From positions 1 through 33,659 of the forward strand of contig JACRBD010000164.1 in assembly GCA_016234625.1 (NCBI GenBank): a stretch of 33,659 bases of DNA, read 5' to 3'. This stretch comes from Caulobacterales bacterium. Its GTDB lineage: Bacteria; Pseudomonadota; Alphaproteobacteria; Caulobacterales; Caulobacteraceae. The notes below the pieces were generated by a model. The model worked only from the letters and a program-made list of their open reading frames with translations. It was not told where the DNA came from and did no database searches. A program made the position numbers and the translations under genes. Position 1 is the stretch's first letter, and every line of letters starts with the position of its first letter. This document shows positions 9,238 to 18,117 of this stretch, piece by piece.

Positions 9238-10224
9238 CTACCGGGTCCGCCCCGACCGATCTCGCTCCACCGCCGTCCGGCGCAACGCCTGGTCCCGGGT
9301 TTCCGGGACAGGCCTCTCACGCACAAAGCGCTCCACAAGAGCCGCCAAGGCCCGATCCTCGGCCCGCTCCGACCGGCCCAGGCGCAGCGCCTCGGCGACC
9401 AGCGCGCGGCGCACCGCCAACTCCCGCGCCCGGATCGCCGCCAGCCAGGGTCTGTCCCCGCCGCCGGTCTCCAGCGCTTCGCGATACGCGGCCGCGAGCA
9501 CCTTGGGCAGAGCGCCCTTTCCCGCCACGAACCGCTCGCGCATCTTGCGCACCGGCGTCCGCTCCGCTTTGCGCGCCACGCCCCGCGCCCGTCGCGGCGT
9601 CGCCTCGGCCTCGACAGACCGATCGCGCAAGGCGCGCGCGAACCCTTCCCGCCAAGCCTGCAGGTCGGCCTTCCTCGGGTTCAACCGCTCGCCGTCTCGC
9701 CCGAGCATGCGCACCGTCAGGTGGACATGCGGATGGCGTCCTTCATCATGGAGCGCGAAGACATAGGGGAAGCGGTCGCCGAAGACATCGGCGGCAAAGG
9801 CCCGGGCCGCGTCATGCAGCCGGAACACCTCCGTGCCGGCCGGCATGCTGAGCACGATCGACAGCGAGACCGGCGCGTCGCGGCGCCGCCCGGGCTCCAT
9901 CGCCAATTCCTCCGTCCAGTCGCGGGTGAGTTCGCGCACCTCGCTCCGCCCCTTCAGCCGCTCACCGTCGGGGCCTTCGAGCGGCAGGGCGCCGTTGCGA
10001 CTGATGTAGTCGAGATGGCGCTGCAGATGCCCGCCATCCCGGGTCCGGCCGGTGATCTTGACCATCACCTCCGGCGCCCGCCGCGCCACCTGCGCGAGCC
10101 GCGCGGACGCCTCGCCTGTCCCTCGGGAGGGCCGCAGGATCGACGGCGTGATCCGCGCGCGCCGCACGTCGACCGGCGGGCGCAGGGCCTCCTCGAACCC
10201 CCGCGGCGGAACGAATTCGCTCAT
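9238..10224 (-). CDS. Relaxase / mobilization nuclease (VirD2/MobP-like)
   Basis: HLQRHLDYISRNGALPLEGPDG and ALHDEGRHPHVHLTVRMLGRDGERLNPRKADLQAWRE (HxH metal-binding motif). Confidence 0.85.
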   Translation of the reverse strand: MSEFVPPRGFEEALRPPVDVRRARITPSILRPSRGTGEASARLAQVARRAPEVMVKITGRTRDGGHLQRHLDYISRNGALPLEGPDGERLKGRSEVRELTRDWTEELAMEPGRRRDAPVSLSIVLSMPAGTEVFRLHDAARAFAADVFGDRFPYVFALHDEGRHPHVHLTVRMLGRDGERLNPRKADLQAWREGFARALRDRSVEAEATPRRARGVARKAERTPVRKMRERFVAGKGALPKVLAAAYREALETGGGDRPWLAAIRARELAVRRALVAEALRLGRSERAEDRALAALVERFVRERPVPETRDQALRRTAVERDRSGRTR

Positions 10225-10742
10225 GGCTCGGCCGCCCAGTAGGCGAGGTTGCCCTCGAAGGCCTGACGCAGTCCGCCGAGGTGATCCCGGATCTCGGCCT
10301 GGAAGGCGCCCAGCTGGGCCATTTCCAGGTCGAGCACCGAGCCCTCCAGCACGGCGGTGTTCAGCGCCCGGGCGATCTGATTGATGTTGACCCCGATGCG
10401 CCGCAGCTCACGTTGCACCGCGATGAAGGCGATCGCCTCGGGCCGACCCAGCTGTGGGCGTCCATGCAGGCGCCTGCGGATCAGCGCCACGGCCCACTGC
10501 GTCCGCGACAGGCCCAGGGCGCCCGCCTCGGCCTCCAGGAGGGCGAGGTCGGCCTCGGCCAGACGAAGGGTCAGCTTGCCGCTCGATGCCGCCACGCGGG
10601 CCGGCTCGGCCGTCGGCAGGGACGCCTGCGCCGCCCCCTCCATCAGCCGACGCAGCAGACGCGAGCGCCCGCCCTGACCGGCCGCGGCGGTGTCGAACCG
10701 GCGGATCAGGTCGGGCGGAAGGCGAAGCGTGATGCGGTCCAT
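10221..10742 (-). CDS. MobC-like relaxosome accessory protein with N-terminal ribbon-helix-helix
   Basis: MDRITLRLPPDLIRRFDTAAA (RHH) and RRIGVNINQIARALNTAV (MobC-like); ATGA overlap with relaxase. Confidence 0.75.
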   Translation of the reverse strand: MDRITLRLPPDLIRRFDTAAAGQGGRSRLLRRLMEGAAQASLPTAEPARVAASSGKLTLRLAEADLALLEAEAGALGLSRTQWAVALIRRRLHGRPQLGRPEAIAFIAVQRELRRIGVNINQIARALNTAVLEGSVLDLEMAQLGAFQAEIRDHLGGLRQAFEGNLAYWAAEP

Positions 10743-10902
10743 TGCGGAGGGGGCCTGTCAGACATTGCCGGCGCAAAGCCTATCCTGCCCTAGACCGCGA
10801 ACCCCTCCGCCCCGTAGGCCTCCGGTGTTCCCCGCCCTCCCCTCGGCGACCGCAAAAGCGGCCGCTCGCCCGCCGCCCTGAAGGGCGCCCCAGCCGGGCG
10901 GG
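10743..10902. other. oriT: Putative oriT with IncP/Ti-type nic motif
   Basis: GCCTATCCTGCCC, with TATCCTG at 10781-10787, just upstream of mobC-relaxase; stem-loops CCGCAAAAGCGG (10850-10861) and GCCCTGAAGGGC (10875-10886). Confidence 0.65.
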
Positions 10903-12099
10903 TCACCTGTAGCGGTCCGCCTGCTCCTGGCAGTGCGCCCGCACGCGCTCGACCCAGGAATCGAACCAGACCCAAGTGTTCCGATAGTCGCCAGGTTGGC
11001 CAAACCCTCTGGCCACGTTCTTCGCATCGAGTTGCTGCCAGAGCTCCGTGTGCCTCGCCCGATTGAATCGGGGATAGCCCTCGGCTTGCATGAGACCCCA
11101 GACCTCGGATGGCGTGTAGCGCCGCCTGTTAACCTCCTTCAGCAGAACCCGATTGATCGCCTCTCCTTCGGCGGAGTCGGCCTTCACGAACTCGACTGCC
11201 AGATCGGCATTGGACGCTCGCCCGCCGACCTTGGGCACGAAGGCAACGCGGTACGCGAACGCGGGGTCGGCCTGCTGAGCATCGTCCAAGCCTTGATGGA
11301 AGGTGTCCATCATCGTGGCGATGTGCGGCGGAAGGGTCGATGCTCGCTTCAGGGCCGTGCGCTGGTCGGAACTGAAAGTGACGAACTGAAGGGCGATCGG
11401 AAGGCGGCGCTCCAGCCCGTATTGCGGACCAAACCAGTCCTTGATGGCGTCATTGAAATTCAGGCAACAGGCCTGAAGCTTGGCGCTGACCTGATCGTCG
11501 ATCCGGCTGGTGGAGCGATGCTCGATCTCGTGGCGGAGTTCCAGCAGGAATTCCAGATTGAGGACCGCCCCCTGCGGCACGGGACGACGGGCATGCCGTA
11601 GGCAGTAGCCGAGTTCCCAGTAGCAATCCTCACCCTGCCTGGTCTTGCGAACGGAGCCGTCGGCCTCACGATAGCGATAGTCGATCCCCTCGCGCCGGAA
11701 CCAAGCGTGCAACAGATAGGTCCACGCGATCACTGTGGTGACGATGAACAGCTCTGTCCGGAAGGTCAGGCCGGCCCCGTTGAACAGGTGGACGGCGGCG
11801 ATCATCGCCTCGCGCGCCTTGATCAGAAGCTCGTCGCCCCGCAGGCTCAGGCCGGTTTCCGGATCGATCTCGGGCCAGGCCGAAAGAAACTCGTCGAGTT
11901 CGTCAGTGGACGCCGGTCTTACCGTTCGGTGCCTCGTCGCCGTCCTGATTTCAGCGATTGCGCGGTGGTTCACCGATCGGGTCGGTCGCGTGAAATGGGC
12001 CAAGATCTCCTGGTCATTGTAGCCTCCACGCGCTAGCATCGTCTTGATCAGGGCGATCTCCCAGCGTTCCAGAGACTGTCCGCGCGGCGCTCTGGCCAT
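10903..12099 (-). CDS. DUF3644-like protein, possible HEPN-type
   Basis: ELLIKAREAMIAAVHLFNGAGLTFRTELFIVTTVIAWTYLLHAWF resembles DUF3644; ELRHEIEHRS contains an Rx4H motif. Start at ATG 12099 with GGAGGC RBS. Confidence 0.6.
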   Translation of the reverse strand: MARAPRGQSLERWEIALIKTMLARGGYNDQEILAHFTRPTRSVNHRAIAEIRTATRHRTVRPASTDELDEFLSAWPEIDPETGLSLRGDELLIKAREAMIAAVHLFNGAGLTFRTELFIVTTVIAWTYLLHAWFRREGIDYRYREADGSVRKTRQGEDCYWELGYCLRHARRPVPQGAVLNLEFLLELRHEIEHRSTSRIDDQVSAKLQACCLNFNDAIKDWFGPQYGLERRLPIALQFVTFSSDQRTALKRASTLPPHIATMMDTFHQGLDDAQQADPAFAYRVAFVPKVGGRASNADLAVEFVKADSAEGEAINRVLLKEVNRRRYTPSEVWGLMQAEGYPRFNRARHTELWQQLDAKNVARGFGQPGDYRNTWVWFDSWVERVRAHCQEQADRYR

Positions 12100-12126
12100 G
12101 TCGCCTCCAAATGGGCGCCCCATCGA

Positions 12127-12275
12127 GGTGGGTCATTTTCAGACCCTAGCGGCCTGGTGGTATCAAACCCCACCTGGCCCCCGAGATCGCCACATAAGCA
12201 CCGTAACGGGAATCAGCCCAAAGGCGAACGAGCGTAATCACGCATAGTCAGGTCGGTCGTTTTCATGACCCACCT
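12127..12275. promoter_or_regulatory. Pair of similar inverted repeats in the divergent intergenic region
   Basis: GGTGGGTCATTTTCAGACCC (12127-12146) and GGTCGGTCGTTTTCATGACCCACC (from 12251). Confidence 0.5.
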
Positions 12276-12341
12276 GCGCAGACTGAACGCCTTGTTCCGC
12301 GCGGTCCCCGGCCCTAGCTTTCGGATCGAAGGAGTTTCCCT

Positions 12342-12833
12342 ATGACCGAAGCCGCCGATCTGAAGGTGGTCGCCTTTCCGGCGACCAAGACGCCGAACAA
12401 GACCGTCTCGTCGCACGAGCGTATCTGGGGCAAGCCCGTGCTCGCCCACGGGTACGCCGGCATTCCGTCTATTCTCATCCAGGCGCAGAGCCGGCTGGGG
12501 GTGACCGCGATGCAGTTCAACATCCTGGTCCAGTTGCTGGACTACTACCGCGACCCTGGCCGTGCGCCGTTTCCGTCGAAGGTCGATCTGGCGACGCGTA
12601 TCGGCGTGAAGCCCAAGACGATCCAGACGAACATGCGTCAGCTCGAGATCGCCGGCCTTGTACGGCGTGAATTGCGCAAGATGGCATCCGGTGACTGGAA
12701 CTCCAATATCTATCACCTGGACGGACTGATCGAGCGGGTGCGCAAGCTGGAGCCGGAATTCACGGAAGCTCGGAAGGAGCGGGAAGCCGCCAAGCGTCGC
12801 ATCTCGACCCCGGTGGGTCGGCGACGGTCGTAA
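12342..12833 (+). CDS. Helix-turn-helix domain protein (replication/regulatory type)
   Basis: TAMQFNILVQLLDYYRDPGRAPFPSKVDLATRIGVKPKTIQTNMRQLEIAGLVRREL: winged-HTH-like region. Confidence 0.65.
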   Translation: MTEAADLKVVAFPATKTPNKTVSSHERIWGKPVLAHGYAGIPSILIQAQSRLGVTAMQFNILVQLLDYYRDPGRAPFPSKVDLATRIGVKPKTIQTNMRQLEIAGLVRRELRKMASGDWNSNIYHLDGLIERVRKLEPEFTEARKEREAAKRRISTPVGRRRS

Positions 12834-12916
12834 AAACAGGGGCTGAAATTGATTTACCCCGGGGGCATGCTTTTCAGCAGAGGCGATCCCGGGGTGTACG
12901 CTGGTAGAGATAATCC

Positions 12917-13600
12917 ATGACCCACCCTGTTGCAAGGGTGCTCGCCAACGCCGACGCGGTGGAGGCGGCGCTCTCCCTCGAACGCTTCGCTCGCTATGTC
13001 GCCTGGGCCGATGGCGATCGTCAGAAGGCGGTCGACCTCTATACCTTGAACACCCAGGTCTCTGAGGCCCTCTATGTCTCCCTACAGGCGCTGGAAGTGG
13101 CCCTGCGCAACCGCATTCACACCATCCTGTCCGACGCCCATGGCCCGGGCTGGTTCCATCCGGAGGCCGGCCTGCTCACTGATCGGCAAAACGAGCAGGT
13201 GGCCTCGGCCGTCGCCGAGCTCATCGCGGAAAGAAAGCCCATCGAGGACGGCCGCATCGTGGCGGCCCTGACCTTCAGCTTCTGGACGTCAATGTTCGGT
13301 CGCGAACATGACGATCTCTGGAAGCAGATCCTTCACCGCATCGCCATGCGTGACGGACGGTTTCTGGCGCGCAAGGATTTCACGACCCGCCTGACGAAGG
13401 TGCGGCTTCTGCGTAACCGGATCGCCCACCATGAGCCGATCCTCTACTGGAACCTGCCCGAACATCACCAAGCCATTCGCGACATGACCCGGTGGCTCTC
13501 GCCGGCGATGGACGACTGGCGCTCAGAGTTCGACCGTTTCCCGGCGGTGCATCCGCCTGACCGGATGATCTTGGCGCGGCCGGCAAAGGGCGACGCCTGA
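12917..13600 (+). CDS. Abi_2-like (AbiD/AbiF) abortive infection protein, HEPN superfamily
   Basis: LERFARYVAWADGDRQKAVDLYTLNTQVSEALYVSLQALEVALRNRIH and RLLRNRIAHHEPILYWNL (Rx4H). Confidence 0.75.
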   Translation: MTHPVARVLANADAVEAALSLERFARYVAWADGDRQKAVDLYTLNTQVSEALYVSLQALEVALRNRIHTILSDAHGPGWFHPEAGLLTDRQNEQVASAVAELIAERKPIEDGRIVAALTFSFWTSMFGREHDDLWKQILHRIAMRDGRFLARKDFTTRLTKVRLLRNRIAHHEPILYWNLPEHHQAIRDMTRWLSPAMDDWRSEFDRFPAVHPPDRMILARPAKGDA

Positions 13601-13620
13601 AACAGGCGTCGCCACTCCTT

Positions 13621-14511
13621 CTATTGGGCCTGATCGATCACCTGAAGCTCACGGAGATGGTCGATGGCCCTCTGGGCGTGCGCGGCCGCCGAGACGATGA
13701 AGCGCTTGTCGCCGCGCAGGACGGTCAGCCAGTGACCGAGGTAGGCGGCGTGGTCCTCACGCGGCTCCAGCGCCAGCTTCAGGTCGGCGCAGAGGAAAGC
13801 GGCGCCGAGTTCCGCGACCAGTTCTTCCCGGGCATAGGCCTCGGTCGAGCGGCTGAAGTCGCGCGCCAGTCTCGACGGGTGTCCGGTCCAATGAACGCAT
13901 TCATGGCCGAGGGTGGCGTAGTAGCTTTGTGCGTCGTGGAACTGTTCGAACGCCGGCATCTGCACATGGTCCATCGACGGGACGTAGAAGGCCGCGCCAC
14001 CGCCGTGGCGAACGTCCACGCCGAGCGTCGCGAACCAGGCCTCGATCTGGGCGATCCGGGCGTCAGGATTGACGGCCGGTGCGGGCTCCGGCGCATGGCC
14101 TTCGCCGAGGCCATCGATCTGCTCGACGTTGAAGACGGTGTAGGCCTTCAGGAACGGGATGCGGCGCAGCTGTTCCTCGCCGGCGTCGTCGGTTTCCGCG
14201 CGCGCCAGGGTGTTGGCATAGACCACGGTCGAGCCGGTTTCGCCCTTGCGGACGTGGCCGCCCAGGGCCAGCGCCTGGCGGAAAGTCATCCAGGTGGGCG
14301 ACTGGAAGCCGCGAAACATGGCCTCGGACCAAAGCAGCAGGACGTTGATGCCGCTGTAGGCTTCGCCGTTGTGGCGTAGCGGGCGGCTGACGCTGGCGGA
14401 CGATGTCCAGGGCTGGGTCCAGGGCCGGACGCCCGTCTCCAGCTGGGCGATGATCTTGTCGGTGATCCGGCTGTAGAGGTCCGGACGAGCGGGTTCGTTG
14501 GGGCGCGACAT
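13621..14511 (-). CDS. ardC: ArdC-like antirestriction protein with zincin-like metallopeptidase domain
   Basis: ITDKIIAQLETGVRPWTQPW N-terminal domain; YYATLGHECVHWTGHPSRLARDF (HExxH-like). Confidence 0.9.
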   Translation of the reverse strand: MSRPNEPARPDLYSRITDKIIAQLETGVRPWTQPWTSSASVSRPLRHNGEAYSGINVLLLWSEAMFRGFQSPTWMTFRQALALGGHVRKGETGSTVVYANTLARAETDDAGEEQLRRIPFLKAYTVFNVEQIDGLGEGHAPEPAPAVNPDARIAQIEAWFATLGVDVRHGGGAAFYVPSMDHVQMPAFEQFHDAQSYYATLGHECVHWTGHPSRLARDFSRSTEAYAREELVAELGAAFLCADLKLALEPREDHAAYLGHWLTVLRGDKRFIVSAAAHAQRAIDHLRELQVIDQAQ

Positions 14512-14579
14512 GGCGGCCTCCGGATGAAATGGGTTTTGAGGAAGGGCGGCGGCGCCTCAGCGGCGCCGCCGCGGCTCAG

Positions 14580-14876
14580 TCAGCGGGACCAGATCAGGCT
14601 GTGACCGCCGTCGATCTCGACCAGGGAGGCGTAGATCGGGGCGGGGAAGCTGGGATCGTCGAGCTTGACCGACAGGTATTCGCGGTTTTCGCGGGACGTC
14701 TTCTTCCAGGCGGCGCCGAACTCGGTCTGGCCGGAGAAGATGCGGAAGTCGGGGGCCTTCTCGTCGGTCTTCTCGTTGGCCCGCAGCTGGGCCGCCTTGA
14801 CGTTGAGGGTGAGGGTCTTGATCGAACCGCTATAGCTGCCGTCCGCTTGCTGGGTGAAGGCGCCGATGGTGGCCAT
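14580..14876 (-). CDS. DUF736 family protein
   Basis: [85 protein letters not shown]. Confidence 0.9.
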   Translation of the reverse strand: MATIGAFTQQADGSYSGSIKTLTLNVKAAQLRANEKTDEKAPDFRIFSGQTEFGAAWKKTSRENREYLSVKLDDPSFPAPIYASLVEIDGGHSLIWSR

Positions 14877-15531
14877 GGAAGTCTCTCCTTGCTGTTCGGG
14901 CCACGCCTGCCGCGGCCTCGATGGCGATCGGCGGACCGGAGGCCGGACGGCCCGCAGGGCGAGCCCAGCGACCCCCCGCAGCGGAGCGGAGGACCGGGAG
15001 AGAGGCTTTCTTGTTTCGCGAGGAAGGCCGCAGGCCGGGGAAGAAAGCCGAACGGACGGTTGCGGAAGCCGGCCGGGCTTCGGTCAGATCAGGCCATAGA
15101 GAGGCCGCGCAGGCTGGCGCGGCGGCGGGACGACAAACCTGCGCCTCGGTTGTTCCCCTCAGCGGGGCGGGGTACATGCGAGATCACAGCCGTTCCAGCG
15201 CTGATCGGCGCAGCATACGGCCTTCGAACGACACAACGCCTAACGGGCCCACCGCAGGTCCTTGAACCCGACGCCAGCGGTTCTCGGCGCCCCATCGAAA
15301 AAGCGCATCCCGCAACAACGAAGCCAGGTAAGCGCTGCGAAAACACGAGTCCCAATCCGCGTACCCGGCGTGGAGGGTCTCAGAGGCCTGCATGCCGCCA
15401 AGAACGGACATTGGCAGAGGCGCGACCGGCGAACATTCGAAACGCCGCCGATCCACCACAGCCAGGCATTGCAATTCGGCCAGCTTTGGGGCCATGGGGA
15501 AGAGCCTCAACCAACGCGCGAGCTAGTTTCG

Positions 15532-16188
15532 ATGCCATCAGCTGCCCAAAGCTCCTTCGAGCTAGCGCTCGACGACGTGGAAAATGTGCTTTGGTTCCAT
15601 GAGAACGCGGGCGGGCAAGGACAAGGAAAACGTGGCCGACACTTCCAGTCGCTGAACAAGTCCGCAGCGGTACTTCTCTGCGCGGCCTGGGAGATTTACA
15701 TCGAGACCGTCATTATGGAGTGCGTCGAGCGCGATCTCCAGGCGGCAACGACGCCGACCGAGATGCTCCGCTCGCTCCAGAAGCTCACCCAGCGACACAT
15801 TCGGGATGGCAAAGTCGAAAATGCCTGGCAGTCAGTGGCCGGCGACGGCTGGAAGGAACTAACCAGATCTCTCGCTCGAGGCCGGGTGGCTGCGTTGAAC
15901 ACCCCAAAGCCTGGCCCCATTACTGAGCTATTCAAGGCCGTGCTAGGCGTTGAAGACATCAAGGACAACTGGGTTTGGCATAAGAACCCGCTCGGTGTGC
16001 CGTCGGGGAAGCTGCAGAACTTCGTGAGTCTTCGGGGCAGCATCGCGCATGGTGAGCAGTTGCCCGAAACGCTAACCAAGGCACGCGTTGAAGCGGCTTA
16101 CGATACGATCGATCACCTTGTCGATTGTGTAGAAGCCAAATTGGTGGATGAAGGCCTCTTGGAGGCGGATGTTGCGGAGGATCTCTGA
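15532..16188 (+). CDS. RiboL-PSP-HEPN-like protein (putative RNase)
   Basis: KSAAVLLCAAWEIYIETVIMECVERDL and LQNFVSLRGSIAHGEQLPETLTKARVEAAYDTIDHLV (RGSIAH = Rx4H). Start at 15532; longer ORF start at 15262 looks spurious. Confidence 0.65.
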   Translation: MPSAAQSSFELALDDVENVLWFHENAGGQGQGKRGRHFQSLNKSAAVLLCAAWEIYIETVIMECVERDLQAATTPTEMLRSLQKLTQRHIRDGKVENAWQSVAGDGWKELTRSLARGRVAALNTPKPGPITELFKAVLGVEDIKDNWVWHKNPLGVPSGKLQNFVSLRGSIAHGEQLPETLTKARVEAAYDTIDHLVDCVEAKLVDEGLLEADVAEDL

Positions 16189-16257
16189 GCTCCGCTGACT
16201 GAGCAAGGCGTTTTCGGCTGTGACAGCGGACATCCGATGTCGCCGCAAACCCGACGA

Positions 16258-18117
16258 CTACGTGGGGAAAAGCCCCCGCCGTCCGTCGCCGCCCGAGAAG
16301 ACCTCCAAGTGAGCCCGAGTTTCGAGTCCAGCCGGGGGATCGACATTCTCCAGAATGATGAACTGGGCGTCGATCTCCAGCGAAGCGAGATGGTCGAAGA
16401 AGCGGTCCTTAAGTGATGTCGCCGCCAGCGCGCGCTCGTCGTCCTCGAGTTCTCCGAACTTCGGGGTCTTCAGTGGATCGCGATAGGTCAGAAGCGGCGT
16501 GTCCAGGACCATGAAACCCGGGTGAGGCAGGCCCTTCTCACGGCAGAACAACAGAAGGGCGACCTTGAACGCAGCATGGGTGACGGCCCGAACGCCCTTG
16601 CCGTTGGCCACGCGAGCCTTGTCGTCAATCTTCAGATCGTAGGTCTCGTCGTCAAACGATACGTGGTGTTCGCCGGGGAAGCCCCACTGCTCAAGCACGC
16701 CACTGACAATCTGGGCGAGCTCATGGGTGATGCTGCCAGCGACGGCCAAAACAGGCCTGTCCGCCTTGGGCGTCGCCTTCGCGCCTTCGTAGCCGTCACG
16801 ACGTCGCGTGAGCTCTTCGAGTTGCGCCAGAAGGGCGAGGCCGCGTTGAGCCTGGTCCCGCGCAGCCACGATCTGACCCAGGTCCGATTGCGACTGAGCG
16901 GCCTGGGGCGTCAGGTCGGCGATATCGGCCTCAAGTTTGCCGAGCCGGTCCGTCAGGCGGGGCAGTTCCTCACCGAGAAGCAATTGCTCGTCGCGGAGGG
17001 TGGCGAGAGTGCCTGCCAGATCCTCCGACTGCCGGCGGATCTTGGCGATCTCAACTAGAGCCGCTTCTCTCACCAACGCAATGTCCTGATGGTCATGGGC
17101 ATGGACTTGGGCGTCCGGCGGCGCTCCGCACAACGGGCATTGCCGTTCAGCGGACAGGCCCAGCAGGAAGCCCGCTTCTTCCAAGGCCTCCAGTCTGGCG
17201 ACGTCGGACGCGTACACCTCCTGAAGCTGCTCAAAACGATCGATGTGAAGGTTCACTTCGTCGAGCCGGCTCGCCGCATTCGGAATGGCTCGCGCCAACG
17301 TCTGTTTCTCGGCCATGAGACCGCGAATCGAGGTCTGCAGAGCGGCGAAGCTCGCGCTCGCCGCATCAATGGATCCTTCCAATCGTTTGAGTTGGCCCTC
17401 GAGATCTTCGGCGTCCGGATAGTCCGCCTCGATCGTGGCCTCGATCTCGGCGATCATATCGTCGACGACCTCAAGCCGAACCTGTTTGGCGGCGTTGAAG
17501 GTCTTTGGATCTTCAACGGCCACGATCGCGCTGTCGTCCAGACCCGTCAGCAAGAGCCGGAATACGCTTCGCTCGGTCGTTCGCGCGTCACGCTGCCCAC
17601 CTTCGATCGGCGATCGTTCGATCTGGATGCTCGTTTCATCGACCAGATAGATCAGGCCCAGATCGCGGAAACTCAGCGGCCGTTTCTGGCCAAACGCATT
17701 GGTGGCGACTTCCTTGCCGCGCAGTCCGACCTCGGTCAGGAGCAGCGCTGACAGATTTCCATCTGAAACGGCGTCATGCTTTGGCTGCAGGGTCCGAGCG
17801 GTCTCGCCGGCGGCGGGCGCGGTGACGTGTCCCTGATGAAGTGAGAAGGCCCCACCGCTCAGAGCACGCGACAGCGTTACGTCGCCCTCTTTCGGGAGTG
17901 TGAGCGCCAGCCACGCAGTGTCGTAGCCTTGGCGTTCGTTGATGTCCGGCAGGGCCTTTGAGCCGCCGAACATAAAGTCCAGCGCCTTCAGGGTGAAGGA
18001 CTTGCCCGTGTTGGACGCCCCCCAGATCAGAGTCAGCTTGTCGCCGAACGTCAGAGCCGCCGACGCCTTGTCCGGTCCGGTGAAGGTCAAGCTGCGCAGA
18101 ACGATCCGGTCAGACAT
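16258..18117 (-). CDS. ABC-three component (ABC-3C) system ATPase, Rad50/SMC-like
   Basis: Walker A LIWGASNTGKSFTLKALDFMF, central coiled coil with CPLCGAP, Walker B PHPGFMVLDTPLL; start ATG 18117 overlaps the upstream stop. Confidence 0.85.
   Translation of the reverse strand: MSDRIVLRSLTFTGPDKASAALTFGDKLTLIWGASNTGKSFTLKALDFMFGGSKALPDINERQGYDTAWLALTLPKEGDVTLSRALSGGAFSLHQGHVTAPAAGETARTLQPKHDAVSDGNLSALLLTEVGLRGKEVATNAFGQKRPLSFRDLGLIYLVDETSIQIERSPIEGGQRDARTTERSVFRLLLTGLDDSAIVAVEDPKTFNAAKQVRLEVVDDMIAEIEATIEADYPDAEDLEGQLKRLEGSIDAASASFAALQTSIRGLMAEKQTLARAIPNAASRLDEVNLHIDRFEQLQEVYASDVARLEALEEAGFLLGLSAERQCPLCGAPPDAQVHAHDHQDIALVREAALVEIAKIRRQSEDLAGTLATLRDEQLLLGEELPRLTDRLGKLEADIADLTPQAAQSQSDLGQIVAARDQAQRGLALLAQLEELTRRRDGYEGAKATPKADRPVLAVAGSITHELAQIVSGVLEQWGFPGEHHVSFDDETYDLKIDDKARVANGKGVRAVTHAAFKVALLLFCREKGLPHPGFMVLDTPLLTYRDPLKTPKFGELEDDERALAATSLKDRFFDHLASLEIDAQFIILENVDPPAGLETRAHLEVFSGGDGRRGLFPT

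Noticed and set aside
7740-9851. 703-aa plus-strand ORF overlapping hipA and relaxase
   Set aside because: Out-of-frame with well-supported HipA motifs; translation is Arg/Pro-rich and lacks recognisable domains.
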